This document shows positions 43,920-52,025 of a DNA stretch of 64,000 nt, in pieces. Position 1 is the stretch's first letter; each line of letters opens with the position of its first letter. The stretch is from Pelagimonas phthalicica (GTDB lineage Bacteria > Pseudomonadota > Alphaproteobacteria > Rhodobacterales > Rhodobacteraceae), in NCBI RefSeq assembly GCF_004364805.1, contig NZ_SOAP01000003.1, positions 248,001 to 312,000 on the forward strand. Reading direction: 5' to 3'. Below the pieces are notes generated by a model that worked only from the letters and a program-made list of their open reading frames with translations, did no database searches and was not told where the DNA came from. Position numbers and translations under genes: made by a program.

Positions 43920-44876
43920 TCAAATCTCTTTCAGCCAATCGGCCAGGCCCTGACCAATCTCGACCGGGTAATCCTCCTGAATGAAATGCGCCCCGGGACC
44001 AAGATGGATGGTCGAGAGGTTGGGCACATTGGCCTGCAACCATTTGACCGCGTCCGGCGGCATGATCGCGCCGGGGGTGACATGGAACAGCAGCTTGGGG
44101 ATATCGCTTGTGGTCAAATACCCGGCGATCTCATTGGTCAGCGCCGTGGTGCGCGCAGGCTCACCGCCAATCGGCACCTGACGCGGCCATTCCAGCAGCG
44201 GCGCGCGCTGGGCGGCATTGGCATAATAGCTATTGTAATGCGCCAGCGTCGGGGCATCTAGCGGAGTCGCCACGGCGATTTTGCCCAGGATCTCATTGAT
44301 GAACATATTGTCCTCAAGGATCATCTTTTCCCCGACACCCGGCGTGCGCCAGGCCTTGAACAGCTCCCCAAACTCGCCCATCGCCTCATAGCTGGCAAAG
44401 GGCATGGCGGGCGGGGCGATGGTCTCCATAAAAGCGATGGCCTTGACCCGGTCGGGGTTCTGCATCGCCCAGTCAAAGCCCAGCGCGCCGCCCCAATCAT
44501 GCAGCACCAACGTGGCGTTTTGCAGATCCAGCGCGTCGAGCAACCCGTGCAGATGCGCGGCGTGATCGTCATAGGTATAGGCCAGATCGGCGGGTTTGGC
44601 GCTTTGACCCATGCCAATCATATCGGCGGCAATCGCGCGGTGGGTTCCGGTGACTGCCGGAATGATGTTGCGCCACAAATAGCTTGAGGTCGGATTGCCG
44701 TGGAAAAACACCACCGGATCGCCCGCGCCCTCATCCACATAGGCCATGCTCTGGCCGAGGATCTCTTTGGTCTTCATCTCAAACGGGAAATCGGCAGACC
44801 CGGCTGCCAAGGTCAGTTTTGGCAGGCCCAATGCGGCTATGGCGGCGGTGCTGGTCAGAAAATGTCGTCGTTGCAT
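43920..44876 (-). CDS. Haloalkane-dehalogenase-like alpha/beta hydrolase with a Tat-type signal
   Basis: A 318-residue hydrolase. The body carries the haloalkane dehalogenase pentad: halide Asn in HGNPTSSYLWRN, nucleophile Asp with adjacent Trp in LHDWGGALGF, acid Glu in FMETIAPP and catalytic His in GPGAHFIQED, matching subfamily II. The N-terminus QRRHFLTSTAAIAALG is a twin-arginine-like signal, which is unusual for this family. The start at MQRRHF is chosen over a longer frame. Divergent from a LysR gene. Confidence 0.87.
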   Translation of the reverse strand: MQRRHFLTSTAAIAALGLPKLTLAAGSADFPFEMKTKEILGQSMAYVDEGAGDPVVFFHGNPTSSYLWRNIIPAVTGTHRAIAADMIGMGQSAKPADLAYTYDDHAAHLHGLLDALDLQNATLVLHDWGGALGFDWAMQNPDRVKAIAFMETIAPPAMPFASYEAMGEFGELFKAWRTPGVGEKMILEDNMFINEILGKIAVATPLDAPTLAHYNSYYANAAQRAPLLEWPRQVPIGGEPARTTALTNEIAGYLTTSDIPKLLFHVTPGAIMPPDAVKWLQANVPNLSTIHLGPGAHFIQEDYPVEIGQGLADWLKEI

Positions 44877-45021
44877 CTCTTGTCCTCCTGTTGACGAAGG
44901 GTAAGATAGTGCGTCTATTTTCATGACATACGGCCAAGTTCGCGACACCTTGGATCGTTTTTGATACACCACCCCTTTGGCTTTTGCCGTTAGGGTTTGG
45001 CATGCAACGCAGGAGACCTAG

Positions 45022-45909
45022 ATGGATTGGGCACGGCTCCCCTATTTCCTCGCGGTGGCGCAGACCGGCAGCCTGCGCTCCGCCGCCGAACATATCGGCG
45101 CGACCCATGCGACGGTTGATCGCAACCTGCGCGCGCTTGAGGAAGATTACGGCGTGCGCCTGTTTGATCGCTCTAAACAAGGGCTGCGCCTGACTGCTGC
45201 GGGCGAGGTGCTGCTGCCCATGGCCGAAGAGGCCGGGCTGCTGGTCTCCAACGCGCGGCGCAAGGTTCAAGGTCTGGACGAAGAGGCACGCGGCACCGTG
45301 CGCCTTTCGATGCCCGCCGGCTTTCTGCCCGGGCGTTTTGCGCAGATCATCGCCAGGTTTGAACGCGCCTATCCCGATATCGAGCTGCGTATCAGCGTCA
45401 CCAACAAATTCGAAGATATCAACCGCTCGGAAACCGATGTTTCCATCCGCATCGCCCATCAGATCGATGATGACGTGGTGGGGCGCAAGGTCTTGCAATA
45501 TAGCGGAAATGTCTTTGCCTCGCAGGACTACCTGGATCGTCACTGGGCTGATGCTGGCCCTGCCGGTGAAGGGTTGCAATGGATCGGCTGGGGCGAAACC
45601 GACCCAATCCCCGACTGGGTCAAAGCCAGCCCCTTTCCCAAAGCGCGCCTGCGCTACATGGTGCGCTCCCCCACCATGATCGGGCAACTGGTCTCCGCGG
45701 GAATGGGGATGAGCTACCTGCCCTATTCCGCCCAGGACTGGATACCCGGTCTCGTTGAGATGCCCGGCTGCAAACCATTCCTGGATCGCTCCATCTGGTT
45801 GCTTCTGCATTCCGACCTGCGCCGCACAACTCGGGTGCGGGTTTTGATCGACCATCTCGCCCAAGAAATCCGGGCCCTGCGTGCCATCTTCCTCGGTCCG
45901 CTCGCCTAA
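45022..45909 (+). CDS. LysR-family transcriptional regulator
   Basis: A 295-residue LysR regulator starting after CAGGAGACC. The HTH is ARLPYFLAVAQTGSLRSAAEHIGATHATVDRNLRALEEDYG and the effector domain follows. It is divergent from the dehalogenase-like gene across 145 nt and is its likely regulator. Confidence 0.9.
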   Translation: MDWARLPYFLAVAQTGSLRSAAEHIGATHATVDRNLRALEEDYGVRLFDRSKQGLRLTAAGEVLLPMAEEAGLLVSNARRKVQGLDEEARGTVRLSMPAGFLPGRFAQIIARFERAYPDIELRISVTNKFEDINRSETDVSIRIAHQIDDDVVGRKVLQYSGNVFASQDYLDRHWADAGPAGEGLQWIGWGETDPIPDWVKASPFPKARLRYMVRSPTMIGQLVSAGMGMSYLPYSAQDWIPGLVEMPGCKPFLDRSIWLLLHSDLRRTTRVRVLIDHLAQEIRALRAIFLGPLA

Positions 45910-45915
45910 CCTTCA

Positions 45916-45944
45916 GGTTTCTCTGGGCCAAAAATATCCCGGGG
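45916..45944. repeat. Dispersed 29-bp intergenic repeat, copy 1
   Basis: GGTTTCTCTGGGCC followed by AAAAATATCCCGGGG lies 7 nt after the LysR stop. A second copy with two mismatches is at 51660-51688 in opposite orientation. It is followed by CCCGAGC-TT-GCTCGGG and GC-rich stems to about 45983 that could terminate transcription. A Rhodobacteraceae-type 3' repeat is suspected. Confidence 0.6.
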
Positions 45945-45981
45945 AGTCCCGAGCTTGCTCGGGGCGGGGCAGCGCCCCACC

Positions 45982-46329
45982 CCTGCGCCAGTCGCGTTAA
46001 ATCAATGCATCCTAACCCTAGGGTCAGGACCCATTAATTTGACGTCACTGGCGCAGGAAGGGCAATAAAGCAGGGGTTTTGGACGCGTAGGAACTGGCGG
46101 GGTCAATTGCAAGCGGTCAAAGCCGCTGCTTTGCAGCGCTTCCTGCGTCCGTCTCCCCAAAGGGGAGCCAACTAAAGGGCGCATCTCCGGTGCGACGGAT
46201 TTGCCTGACTTTGCCCCTGAGCTGCGTTACATCAGCTTGAAATACAACCAGTATTTCTATGATGATGTGCCTTGTCAGGGCCAAGATCAACCAAACCAGT
46301 GGCGTTAAATTAATGGGTCCTGACCCTAA
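45982..46329. mobile_element. Inverted-repeat element with an adjoining extra terminus (MITE or decayed IS)
   Basis: A 309-bp unit (46020-46328) has 32-nt terminal repeats beginning AGGGTCAGGACCCATTAATT, two mismatches apart. A third, more diverged terminus (45982-46019) abuts the left end head to head, making a 76-bp palindrome centred on CCCT/AGGG. The interior has no transposase; near its right end is an open stretch encoding YISLKYNQYFYDDV, ending in the TIR. This looks like two elements side by side, one reduced to its end. Confidence 0.75.
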
Positions 46330-46922
46330 GGACGGATCGGCAAGGACATCTGCGCCTTGTACTTGACCTGCGCGATCTGCTCAAAGGGCGTGCCCAGCCG
46401 TTCCTCAGCCAGCAACACCACTTCCGCCGAAGCCCGCGCATCCTCGCCAGCGTCGTGATGGGTGAATTCCAGGTCCAACACCTTTTTCAGATGCCCCAGC
46501 CCATGCCCACCATTGCCCAGATATTCCGGCCAGGCTTTGCGGGCGATACGGACACTGTCGCTCCAGCTCAGGTCAGGCTCTGGCAGGCGATAGGCGCGAC
46601 AGGCCGCGGCAATGGCGCGGCTGTCAAATTGACTATGCTGAACAAGGTGATAGGGCTGCAGAAACGGGGCCATCACCTGCCAAATCTCAGGAAAAGTCGC
46701 CGCCCCGGCCACGGTCTGCGGCCCAATACCATGCAGCTCAATATTAAAGCTGGCAAAGGGCGTTTCCGGGTTCACCAGCACGCTATAGGCGTGGATCGCG
46801 TTGTGATGATCGACGCAGGCCAGACCAATCTGGCAGATACTCGCCGCCTCCCGGCTGGCGGTTTCCACATCCAGCGCGACAAAGCGAAATGGCCCCGTGG
46901 GCAAAGGCGGTATATGCGGCAT
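46326..46922 (-). CDS. DnaQ-like 3'-5' exonuclease
   Basis: A 198-residue DEDD exonuclease. Motif I is FVALDVETAS, motif II lies around HSQFDSRAIA and motif III in HHDAGEDARASAEV (His-Asp, DEDDh type). It resembles DNA polymerase III epsilon-like proteins involved in DNA repair or RNA turnover. Its TAG stop lies in the terminal base pairs of the adjacent inverted-repeat element, so the native C-terminus may have been changed by the insertion. Confidence 0.88.
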   Translation of the reverse strand: MPHIPPLPTGPFRFVALDVETASREAASICQIGLACVDHHNAIHAYSVLVNPETPFASFNIELHGIGPQTVAGAATFPEIWQVMAPFLQPYHLVQHSQFDSRAIAAACRAYRLPEPDLSWSDSVRIARKAWPEYLGNGGHGLGHLKKVLDLEFTHHDAGEDARASAEVVLLAEERLGTPFEQIAQVKYKAQMSLPIRP

Positions 46923-47014
46923 CAGACGGTCCCAGATTTGGCTATCCGCAACCTGCCTGATCGCCTGCTTGGATGCAATCTGAGCAATAAAAACTCAAAC
47001 ACCCTTGAAAGGGC

Positions 47015-47038
47015 TTGACCTTCCCCCAACTGGAACCT
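47015..47038 (+). promoter_or_regulatory. CueR/MerR-type copper promoter-operator
   Basis: TTGACC followed by TTCCCCCAACTGGAACCT matches the CueR-class layout: a -35 TTGACC overlapping the ACCTTCC half-site, then GGAACCT on a long spacer. It lies about 60 nt before copA. The cueR-like gene downstream would act here, untwisting the elongated spacer when copper binds. Confidence 0.8.
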
Positions 47039-47099
47039 TGACATTCCAGTCACGGGAAGCCTCTCGCCCCCGCTCGAGTCGGCCCTTTCGGAGAATAGA

Positions 47100-49592
47100 A
47101 TGACCAAATCCCTCGCGCTGCCCATCAGTGGTTTGAATTGCGCCTCTTGCTCGGCCCGCGCCGAACGCGCCTTGAACGCAACGCCCGGCGTTACGCAGGC
47201 CAGCGTCAATCTGGCGACCAAAACCGCGCATATCCGATTCCAGACCCCGGCCAGCCCGCAATCTCTTGTCGAAACCCTGGAGCAGGCGGGCTATCCGGCT
47301 GCGCTGAAACAGGCGCGGCTTGGCATTTCCTCCATGTCCTGCGCCTCGTGCTCGGGGCGCGTGGCGCAAAACCTGTCTGACGCGCCCGGCGTGGTTGAGG
47401 CTCAGGTCAATCTGGCCACGGAAAGCGCCACGGTGGCCTTCATCCCCGGCCTGACCAGCCCAACGGAATTGGCGCAGCGGGTCACCGATCGCGGCTATCC
47501 AGCGCAAGTCCTGCGCGCGGACAGCCCTAGCGCGCCCTCTGACAAATCAGACGAAATCGCCGATCTCGGGCGGCTTACCCTGATTGCGGCCTTGCTGACC
47601 CTGCCGGTCTTTGTGGTCGAGATGGGTGGGCATATCTTTCCCGCGTTTCACCACTGGGTCGCTCATAACATTGGCACGCAGACCAGCCGCGTGTTGCAAT
47701 TCCTGCTGACCAGCGCCGTGCTGTTTGGGCCGGGCTGGCGGTTTTATCGCACCGGCATTCCCCAGCTGCTGAAAGGCACGCCTGAAATGAATTCGCTGGT
47801 CGCGCTGGGCACAGCGGCGGCCTATGGCTATTCGACACTGGCGACCTTTGCCCCCGCCCTGTTGCCCGCCGCAGCCAATCACGTCTATTTCGAAGCCGCC
47901 GCCGTGATCGTCGTGCTGATCCTGCTGGGCCGCTGGCTCGAGGCCCGCGCCAAGGGCCGCACCGGCGCCGCCATTGCCAAGCTGGTCGGGTTGCGCGCCA
48001 CATCCGCCCTTGTGCTGCGCGGCGATCAAAGCACGGAAATCCCGGTCGAAGAGATCGTCACCGGCGACATCATCCAACTGCGCCCGGGCGAAAAGATCGC
48101 CACCGATGGCGAGGTCATAACCGGCAGCTCTTTTGTCGACGAAGCCATGGTCACGGGCGAGCCGATCCCGGTGCAAAAACAGCAAGGGGATGCACTGATT
48201 GGCGGTACGATCAATGGCACCGGGGCGCTGCAATTCCGCGCCACCAAGGTTGGGGCCGACACCATGCTGGCGCAGATCATCGCCATGGTCGAACAGGCGC
48301 AGGGGGCCAAATTGCCAATCCAGAACCTGGTGGATCGCATCACGCTTTGGTTCGTTCCGGCGGTGATTTTGGCGGCTGTGATCACCGTGCTGGTCTGGCT
48401 TGCCTTTGGGCCGACCCCAGTGCTGAGCCACGCCTTGGTCGCCGGGGTGGCGGTGTTGATCATCGCCTGCCCCTGCGCCATGGGACTGGCCGTGCCAACC
48501 TCGATCATGGTGGGCACAGGGCGGGCCGCTGAGTTGGGTGTTTTGTTCCGCAAAGGCGACGCTTTGCAAGAGTTGCAGGATTGCGCCGTCATCGCCTTTG
48601 ACAAGACCGGGACTTTGACCCAAGGGCGGCCCGAATTGTCAGATATCCAGACCCTGCCGGGCTTTGACGCGGATCAGGTCCTGGCATGGGCCGCCTCGGT
48701 CGAAGCGCTTTCGGAACATCCTATCGCCTTGGCCGTCACCCGCGCCGCTGAGACGCGTGGTTTGACCGTTCCAGCCGCCCAAGGTTTTGCCAGCGAAACC
48801 GGCTTTGGCGTCACCGCCGATGTGGACGGGCATCAGATCAAACTTGGCGCGGCACGTTTCTTTACCCGTGACGGGATCGACCTGACCGGCCTGCAACCCC
48901 GCGCCGAAGAGCAGGCTCAAGCCGGGCACACCCCGCTGTTTGTGGCCGTGGACGGTCAGTTGGCGGCGCTGATCACCGTCGCCGACCCGATCAAGCCCGG
49001 CGCGGTCGAGGCGATCCGCCAGCTCAAGGTGATGGGGCTGCAACTGGCCATGATCTCCGGCGATGCCAAGGCCACGGCCATCACCATCGCGCGGGATTTG
49101 GGCATTGACCATGTCGAGGCCGAGCTGCTGCCCGATGGCAAAACCGCCGCGATTGAACGGTTAAAGCAAAAGGGCAAGCTCGCCTTTATCGGCGATGGCA
49201 TCAATGACGCGCCCGCTTTGGCCGCTGCTGATGTCGGCTTGGCCATTGGCACCGGCACCGATATTGCCATCGAAGCCGCCGACGTGGTTCTGGTCTCTGG
49301 CGACCTTGGCGGCGTGGTCAGCGCGCTGGATCTGTCGCGCCGCACCCTGGCCAATATTCGGCAAAACCTGTTCTGGGCCTTTGGCTATAACACCGTGTTG
49401 ATCCCGGTCGCCGCTGGTGCGCTGTACCCGCTTTGGGGGCTGCAACTATCGCCGATGCTGGGGGCAGGGGCCATGGCGCTCAGCTCGGTCTTTGTGCTGT
49501 CCAACGCCTTGCGCCTGCGCTTTGTCTCTGCCGCCAAGCCGGTTGCACAGCCCACCCCTCCGCTCACCTCACCACAGGAGCGCCCAGCATGA
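47100..49592 (+). CDS. copA: Copper-translocating P-type ATPase
   Basis: An 830-residue P1B ATPase. Two N-terminal metal-binding domains carry CASCSARAER and CASCSGRVAQ (residues about 15 and 80). The membrane CPC motif is in IIACPCAMGLAVP, phosphorylation in DKTGTLTQG, the HP motif in SEHPIALAV and the hinge in GDGINDAPAL. The CPC and cueR linkage indicate Cu+ export. It overlaps the regulator by 4 nt. Confidence 0.95.
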   Translation: MTKSLALPISGLNCASCSARAERALNATPGVTQASVNLATKTAHIRFQTPASPQSLVETLEQAGYPAALKQARLGISSMSCASCSGRVAQNLSDAPGVVEAQVNLATESATVAFIPGLTSPTELAQRVTDRGYPAQVLRADSPSAPSDKSDEIADLGRLTLIAALLTLPVFVVEMGGHIFPAFHHWVAHNIGTQTSRVLQFLLTSAVLFGPGWRFYRTGIPQLLKGTPEMNSLVALGTAAAYGYSTLATFAPALLPAAANHVYFEAAAVIVVLILLGRWLEARAKGRTGAAIAKLVGLRATSALVLRGDQSTEIPVEEIVTGDIIQLRPGEKIATDGEVITGSSFVDEAMVTGEPIPVQKQQGDALIGGTINGTGALQFRATKVGADTMLAQIIAMVEQAQGAKLPIQNLVDRITLWFVPAVILAAVITVLVWLAFGPTPVLSHALVAGVAVLIIACPCAMGLAVPTSIMVGTGRAAELGVLFRKGDALQELQDCAVIAFDKTGTLTQGRPELSDIQTLPGFDADQVLAWAASVEALSEHPIALAVTRAAETRGLTVPAAQGFASETGFGVTADVDGHQIKLGAARFFTRDGIDLTGLQPRAEEQAQAGHTPLFVAVDGQLAALITVADPIKPGAVEAIRQLKVMGLQLAMISGDAKATAITIARDLGIDHVEAELLPDGKTAAIERLKQKGKLAFIGDGINDAPALAAADVGLAIGTGTDIAIEAADVVLVSGDLGGVVSALDLSRRTLANIRQNLFWAFGYNTVLIPVAAGALYPLWGLQLSPMLGAGAMALSSVFVLSNALRLRFVSAAKPVAQPTPPLTSPQERPA

Positions 49593-49990
49593 CAAACCTC
49601 ACCATTGGCGAGGTCGCCAAACGCGCAAACCTGCCAGCAAAAACCATCCGCTATTACGAAGATATTGGGCTGATCACCCCCTTGCGTGACAGCAATGGCT
49701 ATCGGGTCTTTCGTGAAAGCGACTTTCACAAACTGACCTTTCTGGGCCGGGCGCGGGCTTTGGGTTTTACGATTGAGGATTGCCGCACCCTGTTGGCGCT
49801 TTATGAGGATGACAGCCGCGCCAGCGCCGATGTCAAAGCCATCGCGCAAAAGCACCTAACCGAGATCGAGGCCAAGATCACCGATCTGCAAGCCATGCAC
49901 GCCACCCTGTCCGATCTGTCGCAGAAATGCTGCGGCGACGCCCGCCCCGATTGCCCGATCCTTGAGGGGTTGAGCGGGCAAACCAACTGA
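49589..49990 (+). CDS. cueR: CueR-type MerR-family copper regulator
   Basis: A 133-residue MerR regulator. The HTH is TIGEVAKRANLPAKTIRYYEDIGLI and the dimer helix follows. The C-terminal metal loop CCGDARPDCPI matches the CueR two-cysteine site spaced as in CueR (C-x7-C). The start is at MTNLTIG, 4 nt into the copA end; a longer upstream frame is inside copA. It senses Cu+ and activates the copA promoter. Confidence 0.92.
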   Translation: MTNLTIGEVAKRANLPAKTIRYYEDIGLITPLRDSNGYRVFRESDFHKLTFLGRARALGFTIEDCRTLLALYEDDSRASADVKAIAQKHLTEIEAKITDLQAMHATLSDLSQKCCGDARPDCPILEGLSGQTN

Positions 49991-50098
49991 GCGCTTGTGC
50001 ATTTGCGCACCAACCCTGACGAATTGCGGTGAATTGATAAATCCTCTCACAGTGTCATCTTACTGGCCAACACGATCATTGTGATGAGGAGGCAAGAC

Positions 50099-51031
50099 AT
50101 GAGTTGGAACCCGGCAATCGACCCCCATTGCCCCGAAGCGGCGAGCATGGATGCGATTGAGACCCTGATTGTGCCGCGCGCCCGCGATATTGGCGGCTTT
50201 GAAGTGCGCCGCGCCTTGCCCGCGGCCCGGCGTCAGATGGTTGGGCCGTTTATCTTCTTTGACCAGATGGGGCCGGCTGAGTTCATCACCGAAGGCGGTA
50301 TCGACGTGCGCCCGCATCCTCATATCGGCATTTCCACCGTGACTTACCTCTATCAGGGCGAGTTTGAACATCGCGACAGCACCGGAGCCCATCAGATGAT
50401 CTATCCCGGTGAGGTCAATCTGATGACCGCCGGTCAGGGGGTGACCCATTCGGAACGCACCAGTGCTGAGACCCGTGGCACGCGGCATAGCCTGTTTGGT
50501 GTGCAAACCTGGATCGCCCTGCCAGAGGAGGCCGAGGACAGCGCTCCGGCCTTTGAACATCACAGCAAAGAGGCGCTGCCCCTTCTTGAGGGCGAAGGCA
50601 AGGAGGTGCGGCTGATCATGGGCCACGCCTGGGGCGAACGGGCGCCCACCCGCACCGATAGTGAGTTGTTCTATGCGGATGCGGTGCTGAAGGCAGGGGC
50701 GATGCTGCCGCTGCCGGATGATCACGAAGATCGCGGCATCTATGTGGTGCAGGGCGAGATCGAGGTGGCGGGCCAAAGCTTTGCTGCCGGTCAGATGATG
50801 GTCTTTCGTCCCAGTGACAAGATCACCGTGCGGGCCGGCGGGCAGGGCGCGCGTCTGATGCTGCTGGGCGGGGCCACGCTGAACGGGCCGCGTCATATCT
50901 GGTGGAACTTCGTCGCCTCCTCGCGCGAGCGCATCGAAGAGGCCAAGGCCGCCTGGGCCGCGGGTGACTGGCAAGACGGCCGCTTTCGCCTGCCGCCTGG
51001 GGATGACCAAGAGTTCATTCCGCTTCCGTAA
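50099..51031 (+). CDS. Pirin family protein
   Basis: A 310-residue double-cupin pirin. The N-terminal cupin contains GPFIFFDQMGP, the metal-binding RPHPHIGISTVTYLYQGEFEHRDS (two His) and TAGQGVTHSER. The C-terminal cupin is present near residues 190-300. GAGGAGG precedes the ATG. Some bacterial pirins act as quercetinases; others regulate metabolism. Confidence 0.9.
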   Translation: MSWNPAIDPHCPEAASMDAIETLIVPRARDIGGFEVRRALPAARRQMVGPFIFFDQMGPAEFITEGGIDVRPHPHIGISTVTYLYQGEFEHRDSTGAHQMIYPGEVNLMTAGQGVTHSERTSAETRGTRHSLFGVQTWIALPEEAEDSAPAFEHHSKEALPLLEGEGKEVRLIMGHAWGERAPTRTDSELFYADAVLKAGAMLPLPDDHEDRGIYVVQGEIEVAGQSFAAGQMMVFRPSDKITVRAGGQGARLMLLGGATLNGPRHIWWNFVASSRERIEEAKAAWAAGDWQDGRFRLPPGDDQEFIPLP

Positions 51032-51044
51032 GGCGCTCGGTGGT

Positions 51045-51089
51045 AAAAGTTTTAGATAAAACTTTTGCAAATTCCGTGGACGGAATTTG
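51045..51089 (+). terminator. Two adjacent perfect hairpins after the pirin gene
   Basis: AAAAGTTTTA and TAAAACTTTT (51045-51066) form a 10-bp AT-rich stem. CAAATTCCG and CGGAATTTG (51068-51089) form a 9-bp stem directly after. They lie 14 nt past the pirin stop. They are probably a 3' end processing or terminator module; the tail to 51228 holds no gene. Confidence 0.55.
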
Positions 51090-51228
51090 GGTGGGACCCT
51101 CACCCTCTTAAACATTCTCATCTGTTCCTCTGCCTGCCAACTTTGCCAGCCTTGATCGCCGGGTCGGATATTCATAGGCTTTGCTGCATATTCTATGGTG
51201 CGCGGCACTGGGCGGGGTTTGAGCAGGC

Positions 51229-51609
51229 ATGACACAATTTGATCCGCAAATCGCCCTGGGCCAACATGTGATTGCCGATTTCTGTGGGGCGGATCATCTT
51301 GTTGATCCCATTCCTGCAAAGGCCATTTTCGCCCAAGCCGCCAAGGCGGCGGGGGCAGAGCTGCTTGAGATCAAGCTGCATGATTTTGGCGATCGGGCCG
51401 GGTTTACTGGCGTTGCGCTTTTGGCGGAATCCCACATTTCGGTGCATACTTGGCCAGAACACGCCTATGCGGCGATCGACATCTTTATGTGTGGCGATTG
51501 TGATCCGATGCGCAGCCTGGATGTGTTGCGCGCCTATTTCACTCCGGCGGAGGAAAAGCTGCAGATCCTGTCGCGCGGCTTTGTCATGCCGCCGGTTTTG
51601 AAGGCCTGA
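51229..51609 (+). CDS. speD: S-adenosylmethionine decarboxylase proenzyme
   Basis: A 126-residue class 1B (small) AdoMetDC. The self-cleavage site is in AESHISVHTWPEH: cleavage at Glu-Ser creates the pyruvoyl cofactor. CGDCDP near residue 84 is the second family motif. It makes decarboxylated SAM for spermidine. A speE gene is not adjacent; the MITE at 51.7 kb follows instead. Confidence 0.94.
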   Translation: MTQFDPQIALGQHVIADFCGADHLVDPIPAKAIFAQAAKAAGAELLEIKLHDFGDRAGFTGVALLAESHISVHTWPEHAYAAIDIFMCGDCDPMRSLDVLRAYFTPAEEKLQILSRGFVMPPVLKA

Positions 51610-51659
51610 CGGGCGGAGCATAGGGGGCCAGCCCCCTTGCGCGCCTTGCGGCACGCCAC

Positions 51660-51688
51660 CCCCGGGATATTTTGGGCCCAAAGAAACC
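51660..51688. repeat. Dispersed 29-bp intergenic repeat, copy 2
   Basis: The reverse complement of the copy at 45916-45944, with two mismatches over 29 bp, 50 nt after the speD stop. It contains the palindromic TGGGCCCA-like centre. This short gap lies just before the MITE. Confidence 0.6.
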
Positions 51689-51710
51689 CGGTGTCGGGAG
51701 GAGGTTGATC

Positions 51711-52025
51711 CTAGGGCCTGTGGACACTCACCATAAATCATCGGCGCGAGACCCATTTTGCCGTTGACAAGGCGATTTTCCCGCAGCGATCTGGTTGATC
51801 GGAAAGGGAAATTAACGAAGGCAGAGGCAAAATGGGCCGCGCAGCTCCGCTGTTTCGCCAAAATTGCGCATTTCGTCGTCATTTGGCCTTGAAATAGAGC
51901 ACCACCGACCGACAGGGCATTTCGGTACGAAATGTCCCGAAAGGGAATTCCTGCGGTCAAATTCCTAGAACTGAGCAGTTTTGGACTGAAACTGATGGTC
52001 TTTGGTGAGTGTCCACAGGCCCTAG
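51711..52025. mobile_element. MITE copy 2
   Basis: Termini CTAGGGCCTGTGGACACTCA (51711) and its complement (to 52025) extend to 23 perfectly inverted nt; CTAG may be the target duplication. An internal 11-bp inverted pair, CCCATTTTGCC (51752) and GGCAAAATGGG (51826), brackets the core CCGCAGCGATCTGG (51781-51794) shared with the element at 38.5 kb. It has no coding capacity. It lies at the very end of the SBP gene. Confidence 0.85.
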
